Source of the DNA: Marinobacterium weihaiense
Lineage (GTDB): Bacteria > Pseudomonadota > Gammaproteobacteria > Pseudomonadales > Balneatricaceae
Direction of reading: 5' to 3'
DNA length: 64,000 nucleotides
NCBI RefSeq assembly: GCF_019061305.1
Contig: NZ_JAHQZT010000016.1
Location: 1-64,000, forward strand
The notes under the pieces are model-generated. The model was not told where the DNA came from. It saw nothing but the letters and a program-made list of their open reading frames with translations, and did no database searches. Within the stretch, counting starts at the first letter, position 1. Each line of letters opens with the position of its first letter. The position numbers and the translations under genes are program-made. This document shows, piece after piece, positions 1 through 9,721 of this stretch.

Positions 1-83
1 TCCCCGATGCAGAGTCAACACCCGTGCGCGTAAAAGTTTCAAAAAATGAAACCAAGCTAAAACCACCGCCCCTTAACGCAAAC

Positions 84-108
84 AGGCGCCCCTGATATTG
101 AGGCGCCC
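84..108 (-). terminator. possible terminator hairpin after murI
   Basis: A short inverted repeat built on GGCGCC arms lies 20 bases beyond the murI stop codon on the minus strand. It is followed by only a weakly T-rich stretch, so it may be a weak rho-independent terminator. Positions 1-83 hold nothing else I can identify. Confidence 0.35.
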
Positions 109-127
109 ATTCATGAACAAGGAAACA

Positions 128-1021
128 CTATACGCAGTTTGCCGGTTTGCAGGCCGCAGCAACCGTACCCGGTGAGACATGCTGAATATCCACCAACTCT
201 ACAGCTGCCGGGTCAATCGTCTCATCAAAGAAGTTATTGGCCACACGTGCAAAGCGTTCCGGACCATCCGTGACCAAAAAAGTCAGATACCCCGGCTCGC
301 TACCTGGGTTCAGTAGCCCTTCCTTCGCCAGTTGCTGCTTGACCACCACGGCAGTGGTCTGTGCAGAGTCCACCAAGCAGATCCCGTCACCGACTACTTG
401 TTTGATGGCGTGGCGTAATGTCGGAAAATGCGTGCACCCTAACACCAGAGTATCCAGAGCCTCCTGTGATTCGACATCCAACAGCGGTGAAAGACAACGC
501 GCCACGATTTGCTCTACCAGCTCACCCTTGTGCCACCCCTCTTCTGCAAGGGCGACAAACAATGAACATGCCTGGGCACGTACCCGGGCAGCAGGTAGCC
601 GCTCGAGAATCGCTTTTTGATACGCCTGGTTATGCGTAGTGCTTTCTGTTGCAATCACACCGATATGGCCGCTTCGGGTGGTCTCACAGGCCGCATTTGC
701 CCCCGGCTCGATGACACCTAGTACCGGTATATCCGGATAGCAGGCCTGCAGGTGCTCAAGTGCCATAGCAGAGACCGTGTTACACGCAATCACGATCGCC
801 TTGATATGGCGACCATGCAGCGCTGCGGCCGCCTGCTCGGCATAGCGCATGACCGAAACCGCACTCTTGGTACCGTAAGGTACGCGTGCAGTGTCACCTA
901 AGTACACCAGATGTTCGTTCGGCAGCACAACCCTCAGTGCATTCAGCACCGTGAGCCCCCCCACCCCCGAGTCGAACACGCCAATCGCTGCACCGGCGTC
1001 CAGCGACATTTGATCAGTCAT
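128..1021 (-). CDS. murI: glutamate racemase
   Basis: Converts L-glutamate to D-glutamate in the cytoplasm for peptidoglycan synthesis. The 297-residue protein has the family DSGVGG motif (residues 17-22), PYG at 48-50, and both catalytic cysteines in their usual settings: ACNT (Cys80) and LGCTHFP (Cys196). The reading frame opens at an ATG that overlaps the end of der by 8 bases; an alternative ATG is four codons further in. Last gene of the minus-strand series, so probably translationally coupled to der. Family assignment is firm; only the exact start is open. Confidence 0.95.
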   Translation of the reverse strand: MTDQMSLDAGAAIGVFDSGVGGLTVLNALRVVLPNEHLVYLGDTARVPYGTKSAVSVMRYAEQAAAALHGRHIKAIVIACNTVSAMALEHLQACYPDIPVLGVIEPGANAACETTRSGHIGVIATESTTHNQAYQKAILERLPAARVRAQACSLFVALAEEGWHKGELVEQIVARCLSPLLDVESQEALDTLVLGCTHFPTLRHAIKQVVGDGICLVDSAQTTAVVVKQQLAKEGLLNPGSEPGYLTFLVTDGPERFARVANNFFDETIDPAAVELVDIQHVSPGTVAAACKPANCV

Positions 1022-2456
1022 TGCCGCGACGCGCCTTCTTCTTCGCCTTGTGCTTGAGTGTTTTGATATGCTGACGCTGACGCTCTTTCTTGGCCTGCTG
1101 GCGTGGCGTCAACGTGTTCTTGCGGTTAGCGAAGGGGTTCTCGCTGGTCTTGAACTCGAACCGGATCGGGGTACCGCGCACCTTCAGGTAACGGATAAAG
1201 CGGTTTTCCAGATAGCGTTTGTACGATCCAGGCAGCGCTCCAGTCTGGTTACCGTGTACGACAATGATCGGTGGATTGGAGCCCCCTTGGTGGGCATAAC
1301 GCAACTTGATGCGTCGATTGTTGATCGCCGGCGGCTGGTGATCTGCCACCACATCTTCCAGCAAACGGGTCAGCTGGTTGGTCGACCATTTCGCCATCGC
1401 ACAGTCGTAGGCTTCGTTGACCGAAGCATACAGATCGCCTACACCCGAGCCATGCAGCGCAGAAATGAAGTGGAAACGGGCGAAGCCGGCAAACTCAAGT
1501 CGGCGCTCCACCTGTCCTTTGACATGATCACGCTGATACGGGGTCATGCCATCCCACTTGTTCAGGGCTACCACCAACGCACGCCCGGAGTCGATCACGA
1601 AGCCGAGCATGCTCAGGTCCTGCTCCGTCACTCCTTCACGGGCATCAATAACGCTGATGACGACATTGGCATCCTTGATCGCCTGCAGCGTTTTGACGAT
1701 GGAAAACTTTTCCACCGCTTCAGTGATGTGCTTGCGACGACGCACCCCGGCCGTATCGATCAGGGTATATTTCTGCTCATCCCGTTCATAGGGTATATAG
1801 ATGCTGTCTCGGGTAGTGCCGGCCTGGTCATACACAACCACACGATCTTCACCCAGCATGCGGTTCACCAGTGTCGACTTGCCCACATTAGGTCGGCCAA
1901 TCACCGCAATACGGATGCTGTCATCCTTTTCGGCCGCCTCTGCCGCTGCCAACTCTTCTTCGTCCGGCACGAAGGGCGCCAGTACTTCGTCAATCAACGA
2001 AGTCACGCCACGCCCATGTGCAGCTGCAATCGCTACCGGCTGACCGATACCCAGCGCATAAAAGTCGGCCATCGCCGTATCCGGGTCGATGCCATCAGTC
2101 TTGTTGACGACCAGCCAGCATTCCTTGTTGTTACGGCGCAAGTGATCCGCAATCATCTGGTCGGCCGGGTTCAGCCCGGCACGGCCATCAACCAGGAACA
2201 GCACGATATCAGCTTCATCAATGGCCAACAGAGACTGTTCTGCCATGCGCTGATCGATACCGGCCTCGTCCCCCGAGATTCCGCCCGTATCGATGACGAT
2301 ATAGTCACAGTCGCCTACCCGCCCTTCGCCGTATTTACGGTCTCGGGTCAGGCCCGGCAGGTCGGCAACCAGTGCATCGCGCGAACGGGTCAATCGGTTG
2401 AACAGTGTCGATTTGCCCACATTGGGACGACCGACCAAAGCGATTACGGGTAACAT
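1014..2456 (-). CDS. der: ribosome biogenesis GTPase Der (EngA)
   Basis: Essential GTPase that acts in maturation of the 50S ribosomal subunit. Two tandem G domains are plain: GRPNVGKST at residues 9-17 and again near residue 187, with NKTD and NKWD specificity motifs, followed by the C-terminal KH-like domain and a very basic tail. The length (480 residues) is normal for the family. It follows bamB in the conserved yfgM-bamB-der order and overlaps murI by 8 bases. Confidence 0.97.
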   Translation of the reverse strand: MLPVIALVGRPNVGKSTLFNRLTRSRDALVADLPGLTRDRKYGEGRVGDCDYIVIDTGGISGDEAGIDQRMAEQSLLAIDEADIVLFLVDGRAGLNPADQMIADHLRRNNKECWLVVNKTDGIDPDTAMADFYALGIGQPVAIAAAHGRGVTSLIDEVLAPFVPDEEELAAAEAAEKDDSIRIAVIGRPNVGKSTLVNRMLGEDRVVVYDQAGTTRDSIYIPYERDEQKYTLIDTAGVRRRKHITEAVEKFSIVKTLQAIKDANVVISVIDAREGVTEQDLSMLGFVIDSGRALVVALNKWDGMTPYQRDHVKGQVERRLEFAGFARFHFISALHGSGVGDLYASVNEAYDCAMAKWSTNQLTRLLEDVVADHQPPAINNRRIKLRYAHQGGSNPPIIVVHGNQTGALPGSYKRYLENRFIRYLKVRGTPIRFEFKTSENPFANRKNTLTPRQQAKKERQRQHIKTLKHKAKKKARRGND

Positions 2457-2479
2457 AGGGTTTCACCTGAAAACAACAC

Positions 2480-2511
2480 GGCGGCACTCTGCACATTCAC
2501 AGAGGCCGCCG
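2480..2511 (-). terminator. strong hairpin between bamB and der
   Basis: On the minus strand a GC-rich stem of about 12 pairs (CGGCGGC plus CTCTG against CAGAG plus GCCGCCG, with a one-base bulge) has an 8-base loop and is followed by TGTTGTTTTC. It could terminate or attenuate transcription between bamB and der. The T tract is imperfect, so partial readthrough is likely. Confidence 0.5.
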
Positions 2512-2532
2512 CGGATGGAAATTCAATTTTGC

Positions 2533-3690
2533 TTACTGCAGCTTCAATGCGGTTAGACGGCCATCGTCGCTCAGTGCATAGAGTACATCATCTTTAACCA
2601 GCAGATCACTCTGCACGCCCGCTGAAGCCAGCTTATAACGGCCGGTAAAATGACCGTCAATCTGCGACAGCAAATGCAAATAGCCTTCACCGTCAGCAAC
2701 GGCCAGACTGTTGCCCAGCACAGCCGGTGTCGTCAAACGCCGATAGGTCAAACCATCCTGGCGCCACACACTGGCACTGGTGCGGGCATCATACGCCAAC
2801 AGGCTATCATCGGCACTGACAGCGTACACATTGCCGAAGCCTCCGGCCAACCCTCGATAACTGGACAAATCCTGTGCCCAGACCAGCTGACCATTGGCAG
2901 GGTTGACCGCAGCAAGGCGGCCCTGATAGCCCGCCACATACACCAGACGATTGTACACCAGCGGACGTGCATCGATATCAATGATCCGCTCCAGTTCCGA
3001 GCGCCCTTCTGCCAGTGTAATGCGCTGCTCCCATACCGGACGCCCGCGGCGGTTTTCCAGCGCAATCAGCTTGCCATTGGCAAAGCCGGCCAGGGTGATG
3101 TCGGCGGCCACGACAGGCGCTGCAGTACCACGCAGACTCAGACGCGGAATCTGGCTATCGTAGCTCCAGCGCAGCTTGCCACTGTCCTGCTCCAGTGCCG
3201 TCAGCTTGCCATCCAGCTGCTGAACTACAAGCAGATCGGCATTCATTTGTGGTTGGCTGACCACTTCGGATGACGCCTGATGACGCCAGCGCTCGCTGCC
3301 ATCATCTGCCGACAGAGCCACGACCTCACCCGAAAGGGTACTGAACACTACCAGCCCGTTGCCGGCACCGACACCACCGATGATCTCTTCTTCAATATCC
3401 CGCCGCCAAAGTGCTTCGCCGGTTGCAAGATCGGCTGCCACAACAGTGCCCTCGGCACTGGCGGCAAAAATGCGATCATTGCTGATGGAGGCCACTAGCT
3501 GATGGTGCTTTTCACCCAGGTCCCCCCCCAGGCTCAGACTCCAGAGCTTCTGCAGTGTCTGTTCCTGCTCGAAGGAAACCAACTCCGCCGGCTGGCGTGT
3601 CTGTTCGCTGCTGAACATGCCACAGCCGGTCAAGCTCGCCCCCATCACGGCAACGGCCAGCAATGACTTGAGCTTACCGGTTGCCTTCAT
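2533..3690 (-). CDS. bamB: outer membrane protein assembly lipoprotein BamB
   Basis: Lipoprotein subunit of the BAM complex that folds beta-barrel proteins into the outer membrane. A lipoprotein signal peptide ends in SLTGC (lipidated Cys23). The rest is a series of PQQ-type beta-propeller blades with repeated 'GxLxALxxxxGxxxW' patterns, as in the eight-bladed BamB propeller. Length 385 residues is typical. The start ATG overlaps the yfgM stop by four bases (ATGA), so the two are translationally coupled. Confidence 0.96.
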   Translation of the reverse strand: MKATGKLKSLLAVAVMGASLTGCGMFSSEQTRQPAELVSFEQEQTLQKLWSLSLGGDLGEKHHQLVASISNDRIFAASAEGTVVAADLATGEALWRRDIEEEIIGGVGAGNGLVVFSTLSGEVVALSADDGSERWRHQASSEVVSQPQMNADLLVVQQLDGKLTALEQDSGKLRWSYDSQIPRLSLRGTAAPVVAADITLAGFANGKLIALENRRGRPVWEQRITLAEGRSELERIIDIDARPLVYNRLVYVAGYQGRLAAVNPANGQLVWAQDLSSYRGLAGGFGNVYAVSADDSLLAYDARTSASVWRQDGLTYRRLTTPAVLGNSLAVADGEGYLHLLSQIDGHFTGRYKLASAGVQSDLLVKDDVLYALSDDGRLTALKLQ

Positions 3691-4352
3691 GAGTTTACTC
3701 CTGCCAAATCATCACGCTTGATCTTGATCAGCGGGCGGTTGGACTCACCCCCGGCAGCAACCAGTGCCGCATCATATGCCTGACGGGCCTCAACTGGCTT
3801 TCCCTGGGACAGATACAGATCGCCCAACAGCTCCTGCTTCTCAGCCTCATAGCTGCCGGCGTCCAGCGCCTCCAGCAGGGTCACTCCCTGATCTGCCTTA
3901 CCCTGCTGCTGCAGAACCGCAGCCTTACGCAACGTCGCAACGCGTACCAGGCTATCAGTATTTTCAGCATCGGCCAGCAGCCAGTCGAGTTCAGCCAGGG
4001 CGGCATCATACTCGCCCTGTTTCACTTCCACGGCCGCCAACATCAGAGCTGCGTAGCGTGCGTAGCTGGCCTTGGTGAAGTCGGTTTTCAACTGCTCGGC
4101 CAGGTGACGAGCGGTCGCGGCCTGGCCCTCGTCAGCCGCACCACTTGCCTGCTGCAAACGGATGGCCTCTGTCAGATTCTGATACAGTGCCGAAGCCGTA
4201 GCCGCCTGCTGTTCCTGACGGGCCTGCCAGCCCTGCCAGCCCAGTACCAGTGCAACAGCCAGACCGACACCCAGCACCAGTGACTTGCCGTTCTCCTGCC
4301 ACCAGCCTTTCAAGGCCTGCAGCTGCTCTTCTTCCGTTCGCAATTCAGCCAC
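3687..4352 (-). CDS. yfgM: YfgM family ancillary SecYEG translocon subunit (TPR)
   Basis: Inner-membrane protein with one N-terminal transmembrane segment (about residues 23-41) and a periplasmic tetratricopeptide-like domain. In E. coli YfgM associates with the SecYEG translocon and the chaperone PpiD. The opening 'AELRTEEEQLQALKGWWQENG' type of N terminus is typical. The start is GTG, preceded by AGGAG at 7 bases. It lies between hisS and bamB, as in Pseudomonas, and overlaps bamB by four bases. Confidence 0.9.
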   Translation of the reverse strand: MAELRTEEEQLQALKGWWQENGKSLVLGVGLAVALVLGWQGWQARQEQQAATASALYQNLTEAIRLQQASGAADEGQAATARHLAEQLKTDFTKASYARYAALMLAAVEVKQGEYDAALAELDWLLADAENTDSLVRVATLRKAAVLQQQGKADQGVTLLEALDAGSYEAEKQELLGDLYLSQGKPVEARQAYDAALVAAGGESNRPLIKIKRDDLAGVNS

Positions 4353-4390
4353 GCTTCGACTCCTGATTATTCTGTTGTCGCAGTTGTTGT

Positions 4391-5659
4391 TTAAGCACCG
4401 AACAGTACAAGCAGCCGCGCCTTCAGCTGCTCCGGCACCAGATCATACTCGGTCTCATCGTTACACCACAAAGAGCCCTGCAATTCACCACCGTCCAGCT
4501 GCTTCAGCAGGATAATGGCTGGGGCACCGGTCTGGCGCGCCTTGGTGGCAATGTTTTTCAGGCCGGCACAATGAGTGCGTACACGCAAACCCGGCACGGT
4601 ACGGCGCAACTCTTCCGCCATCAGCATGACGGCGGTCTGGATACCCTTGTGCTCGGCAGCCAGGTATACATCGAATGTCTGACGCGCTGATACCGGAACC
4701 AACTCCATCGCCTCGAGCAACAGGATCAGGCGCTCCAGCCCCATGGCAAAACCGACTGCCGGGGTGGGCTTGCCACCCAGCTGCTTGACCAGCCCGTCAT
4801 AGCGACCACCCGCACACACAGTACCTTGAGCCCCCAGAGCATCAGTCACCCATTCGAATACGGTCTTGCAATAGTAATCCAGACCACGCACCAGGTAGGG
4901 GTTTACTTCGTACTTGATTCCGGCTGCGTCCAGAATTTCTCGCAACTGAGCAAAGTCACGTGCGGATTCTTCATCAAGATAATCCGTCAGTACCGGCGCC
5001 TGTTCCAGAATGACCCGCGTAGCTTCATTCTTGCTGTCGAGAACACGCAACGGGTTACTGTCCAGACGACGCTGACTGTCTTCATCCAGGGCATCGAAAT
5101 GTTCGCGCAGGTAGGTGACCAGAGCGTCGCGGTAGCGGGCCCGTGCCTCGTTGCTGCCCAGCGAGTTCAGCTGCAAAGTCACCGCGTCATTCATGCCCAG
5201 CTGACGCCAAAGTTCAGCGGTCAGCAGAATCAATTCGGCATCCACATCAGCACTGGCCATGCCAAAGGCTTCCACACCGACCTGGTGGAACTGGCGGTAG
5301 CGCCCCTTCTGCGGCTTCTCGTACCGGAACATCGGCCCCATGTACCACAAACGCTGTGTCTGGTTGTACAGCAGGCCATGCTCTTCTCCAGCCCGCACGC
5401 AGCAGGCGGTCCCTTCCGGACGCAGAGTCAGGCTTTCCCCGTTGCGGTCGTCGAAGGTGTACATTTCCTTCTCAACGATGTCGGTCACTTCACCGATGGA
5501 ACGCTTAAACAGGTCTGTCTGCTCGACGATTGGCATGCGGATTTCAGAGTATCCGTACGCGCCCACTACACGCTTGATGGTGGCTTCAAGATACTGCCAG
5601 ACTGGGGTGTGCTCCGGCAGTATGTCGTTCATGCCGCGAATGGCTTTAATCTTTGTCAA
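4391..5659 (-). CDS. hisS: histidine--tRNA ligase
   Basis: Class II aminoacyl-tRNA synthetase that charges tRNA-His. Visible motifs: the N-terminal IRGMNDILP, motif 2 with TLRPEGT and [16 protein letters not shown], the histidine-specific [11 protein letters not shown], and motif 3 near [13 protein letters not shown]-terminal anticodon-binding domain follows. The length (422) is usual. The initiation codon must be TTG to keep the conserved IRGMND segment; the first ATG is at Met10, inside that motif. It follows rodZ directly with a 34-base gap; ispG, which normally lies between them in Pseudomonas, is not there. Confidence 0.96.
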   Translation of the reverse strand: MTKIKAIRGMNDILPEHTPVWQYLEATIKRVVGAYGYSEIRMPIVEQTDLFKRSIGEVTDIVEKEMYTFDDRNGESLTLRPEGTACCVRAGEEHGLLYNQTQRLWYMGPMFRYEKPQKGRYRQFHQVGVEAFGMASADVDAELILLTAELWRQLGMNDAVTLQLNSLGSNEARARYRDALVTYLREHFDALDEDSQRRLDSNPLRVLDSKNEATRVILEQAPVLTDYLDEESARDFAQLREILDAAGIKYEVNPYLVRGLDYYCKTVFEWVTDALGAQGTVCAGGRYDGLVKQLGGKPTPAVGFAMGLERLILLLEAMELVPVSARQTFDVYLAAEHKGIQTAVMLMAEELRRTVPGLRVRTHCAGLKNIATKARQTGAPAIILLKQLDGGELQGSLWCNDETEYDLVPEQLKARLLVLFGA

Positions 5660-5693
5660 AACGTCAGCTTTCCTGTCATGTGATATGAATGGT

Positions 5694-6665
5694 TTACAGT
5701 GGGAGTCTCAGGCGGGCGACATTGTCATTGCTCAGAGGCGCCAGATCAATGGACTGGCCACCATACCGAATATCGGCCACGGCACTGACACGGCCAATTA
5801 CCAGTGCCAACGGCTCGGCACCTTCCAGAGCCAGCGTACTGCCCCCCTTGGCTACGCCACTGTACAAGGTGCGACCTCGGGCATCCTTCACGCTCAGCCA
5901 GCAATCGTCGCTGAACGCCAGCTGCAGTGCCGGCTCGATGCCCGCGACTGGAGCGGCCTCGGCGCGCGCCTTTTCCTCAGCGGGAGTCGATGGCTGAGCG
6001 TCTGCGGACACCGTTTCAAGTGCAGACACTTCATCAGCCGGGAGATCAACAGGGCCCTCCGACACCACCGCATCGGCCTCGGGCAGGCGTACATCCTCCG
6101 CTGCCGGCAAGGGTGCCAGTGCATCATCCGTCAGTGCTGCCAAGGACTCATCGTCCGTGACAGACAGCTGCGGCAAAACCAGTGTTGTGCCGTCGGTCGT
6201 CTCTACCGATACGGGCAGATCATCAACCGCAGCACGACCGCTCTCATCAAAGCCGTACTGCGCTTGCCACCACCACAGACAAGCCGCCACCAGCACGAGC
6301 CCAAACAGCCAGCTGCCGATGCGCAGCAGCGGGTGACCTGGACGACGACCCGGAGTGGTCGATAGTGTACCGATGGCCCGTACCTGACCGGTCGTCATCA
6401 GGTTACCGGTTTGCTGGTTATAGGCTGCCACCATGGCGTCAGCGTCCAGCTTGAGAAATCGTGCATAGGCCCGAACATAGCCACGCGCAAAGACGGGGTC
6501 GCCAAGCGCATCCAATTCGCCGCTTTCGATATACCGAACAACCTCCTCGGACAGGTGCAATTGACGGGCCACCTGATCCAGCGACAGCTCCAGGCCGGTA
6601 CGTGCCTGAGTAAAAAGCGCGCCCTGAAATAGGGGCTCGAAAACAGCCGGGGTTTCTTCACTCAC
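5694..6665 (-). CDS. rodZ: cytoskeleton protein RodZ (helix-turn-helix membrane protein)
   Basis: Bitopic inner-membrane protein that links MreB filaments to the cell-wall elongation machinery. An N-terminal Xre-like helix-turn-helix (about residues 14-85, '[17 protein letters not shown]'), a single transmembrane helix (about 112-132), an acidic/alanine-rich periplasmic linker, and a C-terminal DUF4115 beta-domain are seen. The start is GTG with GAGGAG eight bases upstream and overlaps the pilW stop by four bases. Confidence 0.92.
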   Translation of the reverse strand: MSEETPAVFEPLFQGALFTQARTGLELSLDQVARQLHLSEEVVRYIESGELDALGDPVFARGYVRAYARFLKLDADAMVAAYNQQTGNLMTTGQVRAIGTLSTTPGRRPGHPLLRIGSWLFGLVLVAACLWWWQAQYGFDESGRAAVDDLPVSVETTDGTTLVLPQLSVTDDESLAALTDDALAPLPAAEDVRLPEADAVVSEGPVDLPADEVSALETVSADAQPSTPAEEKARAEAAPVAGIEPALQLAFSDDCWLSVKDARGRTLYSGVAKGGSTLALEGAEPLALVIGRVSAVADIRYGGQSIDLAPLSNDNVARLRLPL

Positions 6666-7432
6666 TGGGCGCTCTCCTCATAGCGGCGATACTCCTCCGA
6701 CTTGGGGAACATGTTCTTGAGCAGCAGCGCATAGGTCGTGGCCCGGGACACGTTGCGATCGAGGCGCGCCAACTGAATACCTACCCAAAGGCTCTTGGGG
6801 TAGTGCTCCACTTGCTTGCGTTCAACCAGCTGCCGGAAGCGTTCGAAGTAACGCCCCGCCATTACGGGGTCACCTTGGTCCAACAGCACCTGAGACAACT
6901 CAACCAGAGCTACCGGACGATTGCCGTTTATGGCGAGAGAACGCTTAAATGCCGTTGCAGCCTGGTCGGGCGCATCGATCAACGTGTAACAGCGCCCCAG
7001 GTTTTCCAGTGCCTGGGCACGCTGCGGGTAGAACGGGTCCTGAGCAGCCTGATCCAGTTGCTCACAGGCCTCGGGATAGCGTTGACGGGAAAAAAGGAAA
7101 GCACCGAAGTTGTTGCGCACCATCGCCGAATCCGGCTCAGCCGACAGCGCCTTGCGGAAGTATTCCTCTGCCAGGCCGTACTCCTGCTCGACCTGAAACA
7201 CCAGTGCCATAGCGTTATAGGCCGGTGCATGATCCGGATCGATTTCCAACGCCCGTTGCAGGGACATCTTGGCATTCACGGTATTGCCGGATTGCAGGTA
7301 CTGCAGCCCCAGCCCCGTGTATGCCTCAAGTGCTTCACCGGGCTCGCTGCGCGAACCACCCACCGACTGCGATGCGCAGCCGGACACCAACGCTGCTGCA
7401 AGCAGCAACGAAACCAAGCCGCAGCCTTTCAC
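6662..7432 (-). CDS. pilW: type IV pilus biogenesis/stability lipoprotein PilW (PilF)
   Basis: Outer-membrane TPR lipoprotein; in Pseudomonas (where it is called PilF) it is the pilotin for the PilQ secretin. A lipoprotein signal with VSGC (Cys19) is followed by five to six TPR units from about residue 37. The start is GTG (AAGGGGG four bases upstream), ten bases after rlmN. The position between rlmN and rodZ is conserved in gammaproteobacteria with type IV pili; no other pilus genes are in the window. Confidence 0.92.
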   Translation of the reverse strand: MKGCGLVSLLLAAALVSGCASQSVGGSRSEPGEALEAYTGLGLQYLQSGNTVNAKMSLQRALEIDPDHAPAYNAMALVFQVEQEYGLAEEYFRKALSAEPDSAMVRNNFGAFLFSRQRYPEACEQLDQAAQDPFYPQRAQALENLGRCYTLIDAPDQAATAFKRSLAINGNRPVALVELSQVLLDQGDPVMAGRYFERFRQLVERKQVEHYPKSLWVGIQLARLDRNVSRATTYALLLKNMFPKSEEYRRYEESAQ

Positions 7433-7441
7433 TCGTCCCCC

Positions 7442-8575
7442 TTAAACCCTGTCAGTCTTTCCGTGATCAGGCTCCTCTTGTACCACAGGAATGTATTTTT
7501 GGCTACGACGGGTACGGTCTTCAACTTGGCCCACCAGCTGCCCGCAGGCCGCATCCACGTCATCCCCGCGGGTACGACGAACGGTGGTAATGATAGACGC
7601 ACGCACCATGATATCCTTGAAGCGCTGGATCGCGTCTTCGCTCGGGCGGCGGTAGCCGGAGTTGGGGAAAGGGTTGAATGGAATCAGGTTCAATTTGCAG
7701 GGCAGCTGTTTCAACAGCTTTGCCAGTGCACGCGCGTGTTCCGGCTGGTCATTGACACCATCCATCAACGTATATTCGATCGTGATCACACGCTTGTCAT
7801 TTAAGCTGCTCAGGTAGCGTTGACAGGCCGCCACCAGCTCCTCGATCGGGTAGCGCTTATTGATAGGCACCAGTTCGTCACGCAGCGGGTTGTTCGGTGC
7901 ATGCAGCGAGATTGCCAGGGAAACATCACTGACTTCACGCAAACGATCGATCGCCGGCACTACGCCGGATGTACTCAGCGTGACTCGACGTTTCGAAAGA
8001 CCATAAGCGTTGTCATCCATCATCAATTCAATGGCGTCGACAACGTTTTCAAAATTCATCAACGGCTCACCCATACCCATGAAGACCACGTTACTGACGC
8101 GGCGTTCGTTGGGGTCAAAGGGGCCAAAGGCGCGAATGGCAACGCGCAGCTGAGCAATGATCTCAGCCGTTGACAGGTTACGGTTGTAACCCTGCTTGCC
8201 GGTGGAGCAGAAACTGCAGTCCAGCGAGCAGCCGACCTGTGAAGAGACACACAGCGTGCGTCGGTCACCATCGGGGATCAACACCATTTCGATTGCAGAA
8301 CCACCATCCATGCGAATGACCCACTTGCGGGTCCCGTCCTTTGAGGTCTTGTCCAACAGCACTTCAGGCTCACGCACTTCGGCCACTTCGGCAAGCTTGG
8401 CACGCAAAACCTTGCTGATATTGGTCATTTCATCGAAGCTGGAGGCACCCTGCTGATGCAGCCACTTCAGTACCTGGGTGGCACGGAATCGTTTTTCACC
8501 CAACTGATCGAAGAAGGCTTCCAGCTTGGCCGGCGACAGTCCCAGAAGGTTGATTTTGGATGGGGTCTCAGACAT
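7442..8575 (-). CDS. rlmN: dual-specificity 23S rRNA/tRNA adenine-C2 methyltransferase RlmN
   Basis: Radical-SAM enzyme that methylates A2503 of 23S rRNA and A37 of some tRNAs. The CxxxCxxC cluster motif is at Cys116, Cys120 and Cys123. The conserved C-terminal methyl-carrier cysteine is Cys344 in DAACGQL. Length 377 is normal. It sits between ndk and pilW in the conserved order and starts at an ATG. Confidence 0.97.
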   Translation of the reverse strand: MSETPSKINLLGLSPAKLEAFFDQLGEKRFRATQVLKWLHQQGASSFDEMTNISKVLRAKLAEVAEVREPEVLLDKTSKDGTRKWVIRMDGGSAIEMVLIPDGDRRTLCVSSQVGCSLDCSFCSTGKQGYNRNLSTAEIIAQLRVAIRAFGPFDPNERRVSNVVFMGMGEPLMNFENVVDAIELMMDDNAYGLSKRRVTLSTSGVVPAIDRLREVSDVSLAISLHAPNNPLRDELVPINKRYPIEELVAACQRYLSSLNDKRVITIEYTLMDGVNDQPEHARALAKLLKQLPCKLNLIPFNPFPNSGYRRPSEDAIQRFKDIMVRASIITTVRRTRGDDVDAACGQLVGQVEDRTRRSQKYIPVVQEEPDHGKTDRV

Positions 8576-8603
8576 ATCGTCGCATTACTCATTCAGGATG
8601 GAA

Positions 8604-8623
8604 GGCTGCCCGGACGGGCAGCC
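8604..8623 (-). terminator. hairpin after ndk
   Basis: A perfect GGCTGCCC/GGGCAGCC stem with a 4-base loop lies 13 bases after the ndk stop on the minus strand. It is followed by TTCCATCC rather than a run of T, so it is at best a weak terminator or an mRNA 3'-end stabiliser before rlmN. Confidence 0.4.
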
Positions 8624-8636
8624 CTGGGGGTATCGA

Positions 8637-9044
8637 TCAAGCGCCGAAGAAGTAGGCGATTTCACGCTCTGCAGAAGCGGCAGAGTCGGAACCGTGAACG
8701 GCGTTGGCGTCGATGGATTCAGCGAAATCACGACGGATGGTGCCTTCAGCCGCTTCTTTCGGGTTGGTTGCGCCCATCAGATCGCGGTTCATGGCGATAG
8801 CGTTCTCGCCTTCCAGTACCTGAACAACAACCGGACCAGAAGTCATGAAGGCGACCAGGTCAGCGAAGAAGGGACGTTCTTTGTGCTCGGCGTAGAAACC
8901 TTCAGCGTCTTCCTTGCTCAGCTGCTTCATCTGCATAGCAACGACTTTCAGGCCGGCTTTTTCGAAGCGTGTTACGATTTCACCGATCACGTTCTTAGCA
9001 ACGGCGTCCGGCTTGATGATGGAAAGAGTACGTTCAACTGCCAT
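8637..9044 (-). CDS. ndk: nucleoside-diphosphate kinase
   Basis: Transfers the gamma phosphate of ATP to NDPs through a phosphohistidine. '[18 protein letters not shown]' is the canonical N terminus, which fixes the start at 9044 rather than an in-frame ATG five codons upstream; GGGGA lies upstream. The catalytic histidine is His117 in NAVHGSDS. The protein is 135 residues and ends at the FFGA motif, about eight residues shorter than the E. coli enzyme at its C terminus. It lies between iscX and rlmN. Confidence 0.97.
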   Translation of the reverse strand: MAVERTLSIIKPDAVAKNVIGEIVTRFEKAGLKVVAMQMKQLSKEDAEGFYAEHKERPFFADLVAFMTSGPVVVQVLEGENAIAMNRDLMGATNPKEAAEGTIRRDFAESIDANAVHGSDSAASAEREIAYFFGA

Positions 9045-9135
9045 AGGTAAAATCCCCAATCTTAAATGCTATAGGTCAATAAGGCGCAACATTATACGCA
9101 AAGCACCGGGCAGTGAACAGACAACACACTGACGT

Positions 9136-9161
9136 AAAAAAGCCCGTCCGGGGACGGGCTT
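9136..9161 (-). terminator. rho-independent terminator of the isc operon
   Basis: On the minus strand, AAGCCCGTC-CCCG-GACGGGCTT is followed by a T run, 10 bases beyond the iscX stop. This is a textbook intrinsic terminator closing the iscR-iscX transcript before ndk. Confidence 0.9.
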
Positions 9162-9171
9162 GCTCACGCAC

Positions 9172-9372
9172 TTATTCAGCTTCCTCAATCCAGGCCATCT
9201 GAATGGCTTCCAGGATTTTTTCACCGCAGTGATCCGGGTCATCATCGAACTCATCCAGCGCCATCACCTTGGCATACAGGTCCGGAAAACTGATCTGTAA
9301 CGGATTTACGTCCGGGTATGCCTCGCACAGTTCGATCGCAATATCGTTGACGTCTACCCATTTAAGGCTCAT
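9172..9372 (-). CDS. iscX: Fe-S cluster assembly protein IscX
   Basis: Small acidic protein that binds IscS and modulates the rate of Fe-S cluster assembly, perhaps with iron. The 66-residue form starting MSLKWVDVNDIAIEL aligns with the 66-residue E. coli protein, and GAGG sits eight bases before this ATG; upstream in-frame GTG and ATG codons are poorly spaced. The DEFDDDP and C-terminal EKILEAIQMAWIEEAE segments are family-typical. Last gene of the isc operon. Confidence 0.95.
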   Translation of the reverse strand: MSLKWVDVNDIAIELCEAYPDVNPLQISFPDLYAKVMALDEFDDDPDHCGEKILEAIQMAWIEEAE

Positions 9373-9382
9373 GGCCATCACC

Positions 9383-9721
9383 TCAATGCTGTTCGGATAC
9401 CTGGTTAATCGTGTACTTCGGGATCTCGACCACCAGGTCTTGATCGCCGATCAGGGCCTGGCAGCTCAGGCGTGACTCCGGCTCCAGCCCCCAAGCCTTG
9501 TCGAGCATGTCATCTTCCAGCTCATCCGCTTCATTTAGCGAATCAAAGCCTTCACGAACGATCACATGACACGTCGTGCAGGCGCAGGACTTTTCACAGG
9601 CGTGTTCGATCTCGACCCCGTTTGCCAGCGCCAAGTCACAGATGGTGACACCGGCATCCGCTTCAATCACCTTGCCTTCTGGACAAAGCTCTTCATGTGG
9701 CAGAAAAATTACCTGGGGCAT
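9383..9721 (-). CDS. fdx: isc-type [2Fe-2S] ferredoxin
   Basis: Adrenodoxin-like ferredoxin that supplies electrons for cluster assembly on IscU. The cluster ligands are Cys42, Cys48, Cys51 and Cys87, at exactly the usual positions for this family, in the segment 'ACEKSCACTTCH' and in LSCQAL. 112 residues. Its ATG overlaps the hscA stop by one base (TAATG), indicating translational coupling. Confidence 0.97.
   Translation of the reverse strand: MPQVIFLPHEELCPEGKVIEADAGVTICDLALANGVEIEHACEKSCACTTCHVIVREGFDSLNEADELEDDMLDKAWGLEPESRLSCQALIGDQDLVVEIPKYTINQVSEQH

Noticed and set aside
1050-2453. Long plus-strand open frame opposite der
   Set aside because: Antisense shadow of a high-GC gene; der is certain on the minus strand and the antisense product has no recognisable domain.
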